Part shown: piece after piece, positions 50,224 through 59,285 of the stretch
Layout: each line of letters begins with the position of its first letter
How positions within the stretch are numbered: the stretch's first letter is position 1
NCBI RefSeq assembly: GCF_000336875.1
Contig: NZ_AOJK01000021.1
Location: forward strand, 37,558-101,557
Direction: 5' to 3'
Length of the DNA: 64,000 bases
Source: Halorubrum californiense DSM 19288
Lineage (GTDB): Archaea; Halobacteriota; Halobacteria; Halobacteriales; Haloferacaceae
Notes under the pieces: generated by a model
What the model was told of the DNA's origin: nothing
Seen by the model: only the letters and a program-made list of their open reading frames with translations
The model's database searches: none
Translations under genes and position numbers: made by a program

Positions 50224-51462
50224 CTATTCTCTCGGTGTGAACCGTCCGCTTTCGCGGTCCAACAGGAAGACTCCAGGCTGTGCCAACCAGCCGTTACTCA
50301 TATCCTCTGTCGGAGGACTCTGAGTTATCTTTCTCCGAATATTCACCGCACCGTTCACGTCCGCGTTCATCGTCGTCTCGCACGACGAACAGACGTACAA
50401 ACCACGCTCCACACGATTCGAGTCACGGATCTGCCCGCAACACGAACACGTCTTGCTCGTGTTCTCCTCATCCACTCGATCAACAAGGATGCCGTGTTCT
50501 TCTGCTTTGTATTCGAGTAGGTTCATGAATCGGTCAAACTCCCACCCGTGGAGTTTCTTGTTTCCCGACGCACCCCAGTTCCGAGAGTCGCCGTTCCCAT
50601 CCTTGCGGATGTCACTGAGATCACCAACAGCGATCTTCCCAACGCCTTCCTCGACACACCGGTCAACAATGTGTTTCGAGAGCGTATGGAGGAAATGGTC
50701 TTTGCGCCGAGAGAGTTTCTGTCGAGCCTTCCGCGAACGTTTCGACGATCCGTTCTTACCCTCGGTCTGGTACTCCTCGCGGGTGAAGTAGTGCTTGTCC
50801 TCTTTCAGCGTGTTCCCCGCATACAGCTCCGAGGGGCCGTCTGCGTAGTCGATGGCGAGGTAGTTACTGATCCCGAGATCTATTCCCGCCGTCTTGTCTC
50901 CCGGCGCGTCTTCGACTGAAATCTCTTTCTTACAGACGAGGTGTAGTTCCCACTCGTCTCCGTTCCAGACGGCACGCACCTGCTGGATATTCTCGACTTC
51001 TACATCAGGGCGGGTTTCGTATTCTGCGAGGATGAAGTCCGACCGACTCTTTTTCAGGTTGAAACCTTTCGAGAGGCGGAGTTGGTCGTGCTTCGTGTCG
51101 TGCTTGATGGCTCGTTTCTTCCACGTGACGGTGGAGCGTGGGTGTCGGTCGCCATGTTTCCGGTAGCCGGGTGGGTTGTTGCTGTCGTTGGAGTTGTACC
51201 AGCCGGTGAACGCCTCAGCAAGTTCTTCGAGAACTCGCTGACTTGACTGAGAATGGAGGTCACTGTAGCGTTCGTGGTCTTTCAACTCCGATTTCAATTC
51301 GGCTTCGTCGGGTATCTCACCGTCGCTGTCCCACCGTTGTTGGATGTAGTAGCGGCCGACGTTCCACAGTTTCGATGCAGAGAATCCACACTGGTCGAGG
51401 TCGTCACGAACCTGTTGGTGGTTCGTGATTTGCGCGACGTAGGTGCGGGTTGTCTCCAGCAT
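50224..51462 (-). CDS. tnpB: TnpB, RNA-guided endonuclease of an IS1341-type element
   Basis: A 412-residue TnpB. N-terminal helical domain, then RuvC: Asp195 in GIDLGIS, zinc finger Cys339/Cys342 and Cys358/Cys361, Asp368 in NADVNGAVNI. The usual Glu of the second RuvC motif (VEDL) is Gly280 here (IAVGDLSD). A Glu at 317 in the following helix (LLEYKAEE) may substitute, a rearrangement reported in some TnpB groups. TnpB cuts DNA next to a target-adjacent motif with an omega RNA and helps the element persist. The long C-terminal tail after 380 is ordinary for haloarchaea. Confidence 0.9.
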   Translation of the reverse strand: MLETTRTYVAQITNHQQVRDDLDQCGFSASKLWNVGRYYIQQRWDSDGEIPDEAELKSELKDHERYSDLHSQSSQRVLEELAEAFTGWYNSNDSNNPPGYRKHGDRHPRSTVTWKKRAIKHDTKHDQLRLSKGFNLKKSRSDFILAEYETRPDVEVENIQQVRAVWNGDEWELHLVCKKEISVEDAPGDKTAGIDLGISNYLAIDYADGPSELYAGNTLKEDKHYFTREEYQTEGKNGSSKRSRKARQKLSRRKDHFLHTLSKHIVDRCVEEGVGKIAVGDLSDIRKDGNGDSRNWGASGNKKLHGWEFDRFMNLLEYKAEEHGILVDRVDEENTSKTCSCCGQIRDSNRVERGLYVCSSCETTMNADVNGAVNIRRKITQSPPTEDMSNGWLAQPGVFLLDRESGRFTPRE

Positions 51463-51575
51463 CGTACTGTGTTCATAACACGTTATGAGTAGTCGCTTAT
51501 TAAAGCCAATGAACGTGTCTTGAATATCCGGTTGAACTGTTGCCGGTGGGGTGTCAGTCAGAGTGTCGGATTCAT

Positions 51576-51595
51576 CCCGCGCCTAAAGGCGCGGG
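51576..51595 (-). repeat. Left-end hairpin of the TnpB element
   Basis: A 9-base perfect stem with AA apex, upstream of tnpB, same architecture as the right-end hairpin but a different stem sequence. Confidence 0.75.
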
Positions 51596-51709
51596 TATTC
51601 TCCTTGCTCTCTATAACGCGAACGTCCGCCGACCCCGCTGACGCCATCTCCTCCACCGCTCCGCTTCGCCGTCCCTGTCACCACTTCGCGTTCGCCGCTC
51701 GGCGACGCC

Positions 51710-52303
51710 TCACTCCTCGGAGCGCAGCGCCTCGCCCGGCGCTCCGGTCGCGTGCGGCGAATCCGCGGATCCCGCGTCCGCCGCCGCCTCGCCCGCTCGC
51801 TGCTCGTCGACGAGTGTACAGATCCGGGCTACGATCGCGTCGAACCGGCCGCGGTCGGACCCCTTCTCGAAGTAGGCGTCCGCGCCGGCACCGAACGCCG
51901 CCGCCTCGCGCTCCTCGCCCGGACACGTGGTGTGGAACACGACCGGGAGCGCGGGGTCGGCCTCGCGCAGCCGTTCGGTGAGGTCGATGCCGTCGCCGTC
52001 GGGGAGGCGCTGTTCGGTCACGACGCAGTCGACCGCGACACGCTCGCCGTCGACCGCGACGCCGGTCTCGACCGCGTCGAGCGCGTCCGCGAAGCGGTCC
52101 ACGGAGCGGACCCGGACTCGGTCGGTGAGCCGCGCCGCGAACGCCTCCAAAAGCTCCGCGGAGCGCGCGTCGGGTTCGACTTGGAGGACGATGATCGATG
52201 CGTCGCGTCCCGCCGCGAGTCCGGCAGCGGTCGTTTCGGATCGATCGGCGGTTGCGGTCTTGTTCGTGCGTGCGTCGGACGGCGGTGGTGTCTGGTCGGT
52301 CAT
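51710..52303 (-). CDS. Receiver-like protein without the phospho-acceptor Asp
   Basis: A 197-residue protein with a polar N-tail of about 35 residues and one receiver-like domain. At the phospho-acceptor position it has Glu97 (CVVTEQRLPDGDG) where receivers have Asp, and the acidic pair near the start is reduced to VEPD. The conserved Lys is kept (YFEKGSD) and the Thr region reads FHTTCPG. This looks like a pseudo-receiver, perhaps locked in the active-like state. ATG 52303 begins a typical acidic tail. No output domain. Confidence 0.72.
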   Translation of the reverse strand: MTDQTPPPSDARTNKTATADRSETTAAGLAAGRDASIIVLQVEPDARSAELLEAFAARLTDRVRVRSVDRFADALDAVETGVAVDGERVAVDCVVTEQRLPDGDGIDLTERLREADPALPVVFHTTCPGEEREAAAFGAGADAYFEKGSDRGRFDAIVARICTLVDEQRAGEAAADAGSADSPHATGAPGEALRSEE

Positions 52304-52634
52304 GTTGTGTGTGGCGGGCGACGACTCGGCGAAGGGCAAATTACTACGGTGGTTGTAATTTTTCTTCAGGAAACGGTTACCGCGGGAACGGTATAATAAT
52401 TCCGCGATCACCGTTGCCACGGCCCTCAAACCCGATTATCCGGTAGTAATAGGAGGCAATCATTGGACGGGCGGGGAATCTCTCTCGGGTCCGCACGCGG
52501 GGCGCCGGGGAGGGCGCGCGGCTCGGCGCGGGAGATGGTACGGACGGAGTCGAGCATCGAGAGAGGGACCCCAGCCGGATCGAGCGTCGCGGGCCGAGAG
52601 GTCACAGAGGATCGGACGCCGCGGGCCGAGGCCC
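52304..52634. other. Intergenic region without a gene
   Basis: Over 300 bases between two minus-strand genes. 52335-52400 is AT-rich (GTAATTTTTCTTC, GGTATAATAATTCC) and should hold the promoter of the receiver-like gene. From 52450 to 52634 the DNA is GC-rich, with no open frame I trust; it lies just downstream of sufS. Confidence 0.4.
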
Positions 52635-53912
52635 TCAGGCGAACAGGTCGCGCGCCTCGCGGACCGCGTCGACCAAGGCGTCGACCTCCTCGACGGTGTT
52701 GTAGAAATAGAAGGAGGCGCGCGCGGAGGCGGCGACGCCCATCTCGTCGTGGAGCGGCTGGGTACAGTGGTCGCCGGCGCGGATCGCGACGCCGTAGTCG
52801 TTGAGGATGCTGGAGAGGTCGTGGGCGTGGACGCCCTCGACGTTGAACGCGACGAGGCCGCCGCGGTCGTCGCCGGGCGGGCCGTATATGTCGACGCCGC
52901 CGAGCGCTTCGAGTTCGTCGTAGGCGTACCCGGCCAGCAGGTCCTCGTGGGCCTCGATCCGGTCCATGCCGATCTCCTCGAGGTACTCGATCGCGGCCGC
53001 GAGGCCGATCCCCTGCGCGATGGAGGGCGTTCCAGCCTCGAACTTCCACGGGAGGTCCTCCCACGTGGAGTCCTCGAAGGAGACCCGGCGGATCATGTCG
53101 CCGCCGTAGAGGTACGGCTGCATCTCATCGAGAAGCTCCTCGCGGCCGTAGAGGGCGCCGATCCCGGTCGGGCCGCACATCTTGTGGCCGGAGAAGGCGA
53201 GGAAGTCGACGTCCAGTTCCGCGACATCGACCGGGCGCGTCGGCACCGACTGCGCGGCGTCGGCGAAGATGAGGGCGTCGCGGTCGTGCGCCACGTCGGC
53301 CAGCTCCCGGATCGGGTTCACGGTGCCGAGCGTGTTCGACACGTGGACGACCGACACCATCTCGGTGTCGTCGTCGATCAGGTCGGCCGCGTGGTCCATG
53401 TCCAAGAGCCCCTCGTCTGTGACGTCGATGAAGCGCACGTCGGCGCCCGTCCGCTTGCCGATCTGCTGCCAGGTGACGAGCGAGGCGTGGTGTTCCATCT
53501 CGGAGAGGACGACGTTGTCCCCGGGACCGAGCTCTTCGAGCCCCCAGGCGTACGCGACGAGGTTCATCGCCTCCGTCGTGTTCTTCGTGAAGACGACCTC
53601 CTCGCGGCCCGCGGCGCCGATGAAGTCGGCGACCGCGTCGTGGGCCTCCTCGTACGCGACCGAGGCCTCCTGGCTCAGCTGGTGGATCCCGCGGTGGACG
53701 TTCGAGTTATAGCTCCGGTAGTAGTCCGAGATGGCGTCGACGACCGGGTCGGGCGTGTGCGAGGTCGCCGCGTTGTCGAGGTAGACGAGGGGGGTGTCGT
53801 CGCCCTCGCCCTCCCCGGCCGTCTCCGGGTCCCCGCCGACTTTCCGATCGAGGATCGGGAAATCGGCGCGGAGCGCCTCCACGTCGAACAGGTACTGTTC
53901 TTGGACTCCCAT
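52635..53912 (-). CDS. sufS: Cysteine desulfurase SufS
   Basis: A 425-residue PLP enzyme (class V aminotransferase fold). PLP Lys in FSGHKMCGPTG, His in LSEMEHHASLVTWQ, DNAATSHTP near the N-terminus, and catalytic Cys in RAGDHCTQPLH. It takes sulfur from cysteine for Fe-S clusters, probably handing it to the SufU-like scaffold at 13336. A short Gly/Glu insert at residues 27-38 is peculiar to haloarchaea. Confidence 0.93.
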   Translation of the reverse strand: MGVQEQYLFDVEALRADFPILDRKVGGDPETAGEGEGDDTPLVYLDNAATSHTPDPVVDAISDYYRSYNSNVHRGIHQLSQEASVAYEEAHDAVADFIGAAGREEVVFTKNTTEAMNLVAYAWGLEELGPGDNVVLSEMEHHASLVTWQQIGKRTGADVRFIDVTDEGLLDMDHAADLIDDDTEMVSVVHVSNTLGTVNPIRELADVAHDRDALIFADAAQSVPTRPVDVAELDVDFLAFSGHKMCGPTGIGALYGREELLDEMQPYLYGGDMIRRVSFEDSTWEDLPWKFEAGTPSIAQGIGLAAAIEYLEEIGMDRIEAHEDLLAGYAYDELEALGGVDIYGPPGDDRGGLVAFNVEGVHAHDLSSILNDYGVAIRAGDHCTQPLHDEMGVAASARASFYFYNTVEEVDALVDAVREARDLFA

Positions 53913-54045
53913 TACCCGTTATCGGGCCCCGAACACTAACACACCTTCGGTCCGGTACGTCTTGCGGGTATCGCTGACGCGCGGAACGGCGCGATCTGTG
54001 GGGTTCGCGGCCGCGACGGGAACCCCGAAATCACCGGGCGCCCGC

Positions 54046-54384
54046 CTACTCCCCCCAGTCGGGGTTCGCACGCGGCGGCGAGAAGATGTCGAAGCCGACG
54101 ACCGGCTCGTCGGTCCGGTTCTCGGCCGCGTGCGGCTCGCCGCCGGGGATCACGTAGGTGTCGTCCGGGCCGACGACGCGTTCCTCGCCCGCCGCGAGGA
54201 ACGTCAGCCTGCCGGCCGTGATCACGCCGATCTGCTCGTGGGGATGGTCGTGTTCGGGCACCGTCTCGCCCGGTTCGATCTCGAACCGCTGGATGCTCAC
54301 GTCCTCGCCGACGGCGCCCTGCGTGAGGAACACGCCGTCGACCGCCTCGACCGCCTCGATGTCCGCGTCGGGTACGACGTCCAT
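54046..54384 (-). CDS. Cupin-domain protein
   Basis: A 112-residue single cupin. Motif 1 is PGETVPEHDHPHEQIGVITAG with both His and Glu metal ligands, and motif 2 is YVIPGGEPHAAEN. Small cupins bind metal and act as isomerases, dioxygenases or sensors; no substrate can be assigned. It lies between sufS and the YcaO gene, all on the minus strand but well separated. Confidence 0.8.
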   Translation of the reverse strand: MDVVPDADIEAVEAVDGVFLTQGAVGEDVSIQRFEIEPGETVPEHDHPHEQIGVITAGRLTFLAAGEERVVGPDDTYVIPGGEPHAAENRTDEPVVGFDIFSPPRANPDWGE

Positions 54385-54479
54385 GAGGACCCCCGCGGCG
54401 CGGAGGCACCTAAATCCGCGGGCACGGGCAGCCGACGCCGGGGCCGGCGCCCACCGCCCGCGTCACCGGGCGCGCGCCG

Positions 54480-56171
54480 TCACGGGAACGGGTGATACGG
54501 CCGGTCGAGCGCGGGCTCGAACCCCATCGACCGCGGCACCTCGCTCGCGCGGTCGCCGAAGAACGGCTCGCCGGTGAACAGCGGCTGCGCGCCCGGAACC
54601 AGCACGCGCACGGCCTCGAAGCCCAGCGTCGCGAGGTCGCGCGTCGTCACCCGGGCGACGTAGGGGTCGAGCCCGACACTCTCGACGCGCTCGACGGCGG
54701 CGGCGAGTTCGGCCTCGCCCGACAGCGCCGGCTCCCCCAGCCCCTCGGCCGCGACGGTCGCGTCCGGGTCGAAGAACGCGGCCGTCTCCGCGGGGAAGTC
54801 GGCGTGGTGACCGATCGCCGCGCCCTGGTCGTCGGCCGTCTCCCGGCCCATCGAGCGGAGTTCGGTCCAGTTCTGGAGCGCCTCGGCGAGCGCGCTCCGC
54901 GCCGCCGCGGCCGGGTCGAGGTCGGCGCCCGATCCCGCGGCGAACCGCGGCCAGTCGCTCTCCCGACTCACCCCGACCGCGACGACGGGCACGTCGACGT
55001 CGGTCGTGACGAGCAGCGGCGTCACCGACAGCGACTCCGCGCGCGCCCGCTTCTCCAGCTCCGCGAACCCGGGGTCGTCGAGGTCGAGCCCGAGCGGCTC
55101 CGTCGTGGAGTACCAGCCAGTCATCGTCGCGTCGCGCTCGATCGCCTCGTACAGCCCGGAGAGCGCGGCGTCCGGCCCCGAGCTCCCGAGCCCGAGCCCG
55201 GTCGTGATCGGCGGGCGGTACCGCCGCTCCGGCGGCGGGAAGTGAACGAACTCCGCCGGGAGGCTCGCGGGGTCGCCGGTCCCGAGGCGCTCGCCGCGGA
55301 CCCACGGGAGCCGGTCGTCGCGGTCGTACGCCTCGGCGCCCTCGGGCCGGACGAACGCGTCCGGCGTGACTGGGTTCGGGACGTTCGCGGCCGGCGCGCG
55401 CGTGAACTCGGCCTCGCGGTAGACGCCGGCCGCGTACCGCTCCAGCCCCTCGCCGAGCGCCTTCATGAACGCGGCGTCCCAGTCGGCGGCCGCGCCGCCG
55501 CCGAAGTCGGCCGCGTCCGCGTCGGAGAACGGCGTCGTGTCCGCGACCCGCGCGACGTAGTACGGCAGCGGGAACGACTCCTGCTCGCCGACCTCGCTTA
55601 GGGCGCCGATCCGGCGGTCGACGGCGCGCTCCGCCCGATCGATCGTCTCGTCGAGGTCGCGGTCGACGTGATCCTGCGGGAGCGCGTCGCCGGGGTCGGC
55701 ACCGCAGTCGCACCCGGGCGCGGGCAACAGCGTCCGTTCGGCGCCCGGCACCTCGACGACGGTGTCCGCCACCGCGTCGCCGGCGAGCAGCTGGATCGCC
55801 CGGCGCCCCGCCACCGCGCCGGCGTAGCGCACGGCCGAGCGGCGGCCGGTCGGCCCGTCAGCCGGCTCGGCGCCCCCGCTCTCGACGCGGGCGCGCAGGC
55901 AGTCGTCGCAGGCGTCGCCGAAGACGGTCACCGCGGCGTCGAGGTCGGCGAGGGGGACGCCGCCGAGCCCGCCCACCTCGACGGCGATCCAGCGGTCGAG
56001 CAGCTCGTTCGCGGTCGCGAACGCCGACGACCCCGCGGTGTCGACGACGACCGCCAGGTCGAACCCGTCGAGAAGCTCCGCCTCGACGGGCATCGCGTTC
56101 ACGTCGACGTCGCCGAGCGCGGCCTCGGTCGCCTCGGCCGCGGGCCCGTCGCCGACAAGTCCGATATCCAT
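54480..56171 (-). CDS. YcaO-domain protein with zinc N-domain (cyclodehydratase-like)
   Basis: A 563-residue protein with two parts. Residues 1-190 resemble the E1/ThiF-like partner of azoline-forming enzymes, with a tetracysteine zinc site CDDC (Cys88, Cys91) and CDC (Cys154, Cys156). From about 225 a YcaO ATPase domain follows: KALGEGLERYAAG, LYEAIERDATM and ALAEALQNWTEL carry the Glu-rich ATP/Mg motifs. The chain ends RPYHPFP, a proline-rich C-terminus like that of peptide-cyclising YcaOs. Such enzymes activate backbone amides to make azolines or thioamides. No precursor peptide, TfuA or dehydrogenase gene is adjacent. Target unknown. Confidence 0.82.
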   Translation of the reverse strand: MDIGLVGDGPAAEATEAALGDVDVNAMPVEAELLDGFDLAVVVDTAGSSAFATANELLDRWIAVEVGGLGGVPLADLDAAVTVFGDACDDCLRARVESGGAEPADGPTGRRSAVRYAGAVAGRRAIQLLAGDAVADTVVEVPGAERTLLPAPGCDCGADPGDALPQDHVDRDLDETIDRAERAVDRRIGALSEVGEQESFPLPYYVARVADTTPFSDADAADFGGGAAADWDAAFMKALGEGLERYAAGVYREAEFTRAPAANVPNPVTPDAFVRPEGAEAYDRDDRLPWVRGERLGTGDPASLPAEFVHFPPPERRYRPPITTGLGLGSSGPDAALSGLYEAIERDATMTGWYSTTEPLGLDLDDPGFAELEKRARAESLSVTPLLVTTDVDVPVVAVGVSRESDWPRFAAGSGADLDPAAAARSALAEALQNWTELRSMGRETADDQGAAIGHHADFPAETAAFFDPDATVAAEGLGEPALSGEAELAAAVERVESVGLDPYVARVTTRDLATLGFEAVRVLVPGAQPLFTGEPFFGDRASEVPRSMGFEPALDRPYHPFP

Positions 56172-56288
56172 ACCCGGTCGACGCGAGGCGGCGAAAAAAA
56201 GCCGCGGGGTCCGCGGCGCGCGGTGGAGCGCGTGACGGGGCCACGGCGAGAGTCGGAAGTGGGAGTCAGAAAGCGTCCGCGGGCGCGC

Positions 56289-57107
56289 TCAGGCGGGCGT
56301 CGCGGCCATCATCTCGGCGGCCTCGGCGGCCAGCTCCGCGGCGTCGGTGTCCCGGAGCCGGTCGTCGCCGAGCTTCAGGCGGAGCCGGGGGCGGCCGACG
56401 TCGATCGGGACCTTCTCGGTGTCGATGATCCCGAGGTCTTCGAGCCGCGTCTTCGTCCGGGAGAACGTCGCCTTCGAGGCGATGCCGACGTCCTCGCCCC
56501 ACTTCGAGATGTCGTAGAGCAGCACGTCGTTCTTCGCCGCGACGAGCAGCGAGACGGTCACCTCGTCGAGGTCGGCGCCGCTGCGCTCGGTCGCGTCGAG
56601 GACGGCGTCGAAGTCCGCGCGGGCCTCCTCGCCGATCTCTGCCTCCATCGTCTCGCGAACCCGACTGATCGCCGGCGTGCGGAGCGTGTACGGCTCCGCG
56701 TCGTCGAACGCGTCGCGGTGGGACTCGTACACCTCGCCGACGAACTCGTCGTCGTCGGTCGAGAGCGCGGCGACGCCGTCCCCCGCCGTGACGAGTGCCA
56801 CGACCCGAGAGGGGGAGACGAACAGCGCGTTGTCGACCTCCCCGTCCAGCACCCGGAGGTCCAGGGCGCCGTCGGCGACGAGGTCGGCCGCCCGGGACGC
56901 GACGACGAAATCGTCCATGACGTCTTTGAGAGTGCGCTCGTCGGCGAGCATGGACAGCGCCGGGAGGTCGTCCCGCCCGACCGCGGTCTCGACCAGCGAT
57001 ACGATCGTCTCCGCGGAGGGGTCCACGACGAGGAGTTCGTCGTCGCCCCCGGCGAACGCCGCTTCGAGCGCCGCCTCGACGTCGGCCGCCAGTAAATTCG
57101 ACACCAT
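56289..57107 (-). CDS. tbsP: Haloarchaeal transcription regulator TbsP-like (DUF5821)
   Basis: A 272-residue protein. N-terminal alpha/beta domain (VSNLLAADVEAALEAAF, DDELLVVDPSAETI) and a C-terminal winged helix (ISKWGEDVGIASKATFSRTKTRLEDLGII). It matches what I know of TbsP, found in haloarchaea as a suppressor of TrmB-linked phenotypes and implicated in metabolism or cell shape. The assignment is from memory of the family. ATG 57107 lies about 30 bases from TTAAATA on the minus strand. Confidence 0.75.
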   Translation of the reverse strand: MVSNLLAADVEAALEAAFAGGDDELLVVDPSAETIVSLVETAVGRDDLPALSMLADERTLKDVMDDFVVASRAADLVADGALDLRVLDGEVDNALFVSPSRVVALVTAGDGVAALSTDDDEFVGEVYESHRDAFDDAEPYTLRTPAISRVRETMEAEIGEEARADFDAVLDATERSGADLDEVTVSLLVAAKNDVLLYDISKWGEDVGIASKATFSRTKTRLEDLGIIDTEKVPIDVGRPRLRLKLGDDRLRDTDAAELAAEAAEMMAATPA

Positions 57108-57265
57108 TTATCACTTCGTATCAAGGTCGGTTGCGTATTTAATATTAACGGGGTTTATGGATCGAACAACGCAGGCAGCGTGCCTCAAACCGCCGAAAAC
57201 GGCCGATGAGCCGAGTCGAAGATCGGCCCCGTCACAGGAGCTGTATCTGCGGGCGGAGCGCAGGC

Positions 57266-57316
57266 TTCCGCCGCCGACGGAAGACGGAGAGCCGGGAGTT
57301 CCGCCGGCGACGGAAG
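57266..57316 (+). promoter_or_regulatory. Paired near-palindromic sites upstream of glyA
   Basis: TTCCGCCGCCGACGGAAG (57266-57283) and TTCCGCCGGCGACGGAAG (57299-57316) differ at one base and start 33 bases apart. Each has TTCCG/CGGAA arms. The second abuts the probable TATA box (GATTAATG, 57317-57324) about 27 bases before ATG 57348. They look like operator sites. Confidence 0.5.
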
Positions 57317-57347
57317 GATTAATGCGCGGTCGCGCCCGCCTTCGCAC

Positions 57348-58595
57348 ATGGACCACGAGCACGTCCGGGAGGTCGACCCGGCGGTCGCCGACGCGCTGGC
57401 TGGCGAGCGCGACAGACAGGAGCAGACGCTCGCGATGATCGCGAGCGAGAACCACGTGAGCGAGGCGGTGCTGGAAGCACAGGGGAGCGTCCTCACGAAC
57501 AAGTACGCCGAGGGGTACCCCGGCTCGCGCTACTACGCCGGCTGCGAGTACGCCGACGAGGTCGAGGAGTTGGCGATCGAGCGCGCGAAGGAGCTGTGGG
57601 GCGCCGACCACGTCAACGTCCAGCCCCACTCCGGCACGCAGGCGAACCAGGCGGTGTACTACTCGGTCCTCGAACCGGGCGATAAGATCCTCTCGCTGAA
57701 GCTCAACGACGGCGGCCACCTCTCGCACGGTCATCCCGCGAACTTCACGGGGCAGCTGTACGACGTCGAGCAGTACGAGGTCGACCCCGAGACAGGGTAC
57801 ATCGACTACGAGGGGCTCCGCGAGGTCGCCGAGGAGTTCGACCCCGACATCGTCGTCTCGGGCTACTCCGCGTACCCCCGCACCGTCGACTGGGAAGAGA
57901 TTCAGGCGGCCGCCGACGCGGTCGACGCCTACCACCTTGCCGACATCGCGCACATCACCGGGCTCGTCGCCGCCGGCGTCCACCCCTCGCCGGTGGGCGT
58001 CGCCGACTTCGTCACGGGCTCGACCCACAAGACGATCCGCGCCGGCCGCGGCGGGATCGTGATGTGTGACGAGGCGTTCGCGGACGACATCGACTCGGCC
58101 GTGTTCCCCGGTGGGCAGGGCGGGCCGCTGATGCACAACGTCGCCGGCAAGGCGGTCGGGTTCAAGGAGGCCTTGGAGCCCGAGTTCGAGGAGTACGCGC
58201 AACAGGTCGTCGACAACGCCGAGGTCCTCGCCGAGACGCTTCAGGGGCACGGCCTCTCCCTAGTCTCCGGTGGGACCGACAACCACCTGATACTGGCCGA
58301 CCTGCGCGACTCGCACCCGGACCTCTCCGGCGGCGACGCGGAGGACGCGCTCGCGGCCGCGAACATCGTCCTCAACGGGAACACGGTCCCCGGCGAGACG
58401 CGCTCGCCGTTCGACCCCTCGGGGATCCGCGCGGGCACGGCCGGGCTCACGACGCGCGGCTTCGACGCCGACGCGATCGAGGAGGTCGGCGACCTGATCT
58501 ACCGCGTCGTCGACGACGTCGACAGCGACGACGTCATCTACGAGGTCGGCGAGCGCGTCGTCGAGCTCTGCGAGGCGCACCCGCTGTACGAGTAG
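57348..58595 (+). CDS. glyA: Serine hydroxymethyltransferase
   Basis: A 415-residue PLP enzyme interconverting serine and glycine with transfer of a one-carbon unit to the folate or pterin carrier. MIASENHVSEAVLEAQGS, KYAEGYPGSRYY, PHSGTQANQ and PLP Lys in GSTHKTIRAGRGG are all present. Probably leaderless. MptA and MetE elsewhere in the window belong to the same one-carbon metabolism. Confidence 0.95.
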   Translation: MDHEHVREVDPAVADALAGERDRQEQTLAMIASENHVSEAVLEAQGSVLTNKYAEGYPGSRYYAGCEYADEVEELAIERAKELWGADHVNVQPHSGTQANQAVYYSVLEPGDKILSLKLNDGGHLSHGHPANFTGQLYDVEQYEVDPETGYIDYEGLREVAEEFDPDIVVSGYSAYPRTVDWEEIQAAADAVDAYHLADIAHITGLVAAGVHPSPVGVADFVTGSTHKTIRAGRGGIVMCDEAFADDIDSAVFPGGQGGPLMHNVAGKAVGFKEALEPEFEEYAQQVVDNAEVLAETLQGHGLSLVSGGTDNHLILADLRDSHPDLSGGDAEDALAAANIVLNGNTVPGETRSPFDPSGIRAGTAGLTTRGFDADAIEEVGDLIYRVVDDVDSDDVIYEVGERVVELCEAHPLYE

Positions 58596-58692
58596 GCGCG
58601 GGCCGATCGCGACCGACCGCTCGCTCCCGGTCGACGGCGCCCCGCGCCGGAGAATCCGTGCGTAAAAGTGGGGGCGGGTCCCACGGGTCGGT

Positions 58693-59103
58693 ATGGACGC
58701 TCCGTCGTTTCTCGCCACGCGCCTCGACCGCGGCGCCGTCCCGCTGGCCGTGGGCGACCTGATCGCGCTGATCGCCTTACTGACCGTCGGGACGCTCAAC
58801 CACCAGACCGTCGAGTTCTTGACCGCGAACCCGCTGTACCTTCCGGGCGTGTACGCGCCCTTTCTGATCGCGTGGGTCGCCATCGCGCCGCTCGTGGGCG
58901 CCTATTCGGCGGGCGCGGTCGAGACCGCGAAATCGTCGGTGCCGCTCGTCGTCAGGTCGTGGATCCCCGCCGCGGTCGTCGGACTCGCGCTCCGCGCGTT
59001 CGTCTTCCGGGGCGGCGCCGAACTCACCTTCGCGGCCGTCATGCTCGTGCTCGGATCGCTCGCGCTCGGCGGCTGGCGGGCGCTGTACTTCCGGCTCCGG
59101 TAA
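58693..59103 (+). CDS. DUF3054 membrane protein
   Basis: A 136-residue protein with four hydrophobic helices (VGDLIALIALLTVGTL, GVYAPFLIAWVAIAPLVGAYS, WIPAAVVGLALRAFVF, TFAAVMLVLGSLALGGW). The pattern fits the DUF3054 family of unknown function. It stands alone after glyA. Confidence 0.75.
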   Translation: MDAPSFLATRLDRGAVPLAVGDLIALIALLTVGTLNHQTVEFLTANPLYLPGVYAPFLIAWVAIAPLVGAYSAGAVETAKSSVPLVVRSWIPAAVVGLALRAFVFRGGAELTFAAVMLVLGSLALGGWRALYFRLR

Positions 59104-59285
59104 TCGATTTTCGCTCCGACTTCGCCGTCTGACCGCCGTCTCCACGATTCGTCGCGATCCCGTCTCGATTTCGAGCGGGCCCGGCCCGCTCATAAGTTAC
59201 GAGTTACTTTGTTGTGTTCATGGGCGAACCACCTCCGAACCGCGAAAAATTTAATACAGATCTTGTACTATTATTCAGCGATAGC

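Larger units (their letters stand above)
50161..51600 (-). mobile_element. IS200/IS605-type element with tnpB only
   Basis: The element carries tnpB and is bounded by two matching hairpins: 50167-50186 (CCTCCGCGT-AA-ACGCGGAGG) at the tnpB 3' side and 51576-51595 (CCCGCGCCT-AA-AGGCGCGGG) at the 5' side. Both have 9-base stems and an AA centre, the subterminal structures that TnpA would recognise in single-stranded DNA. No tnpA is present, so movement needs one elsewhere. Exact ends are estimated. GC content inside is lower than in the surrounding chromosome. Confidence 0.8.
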
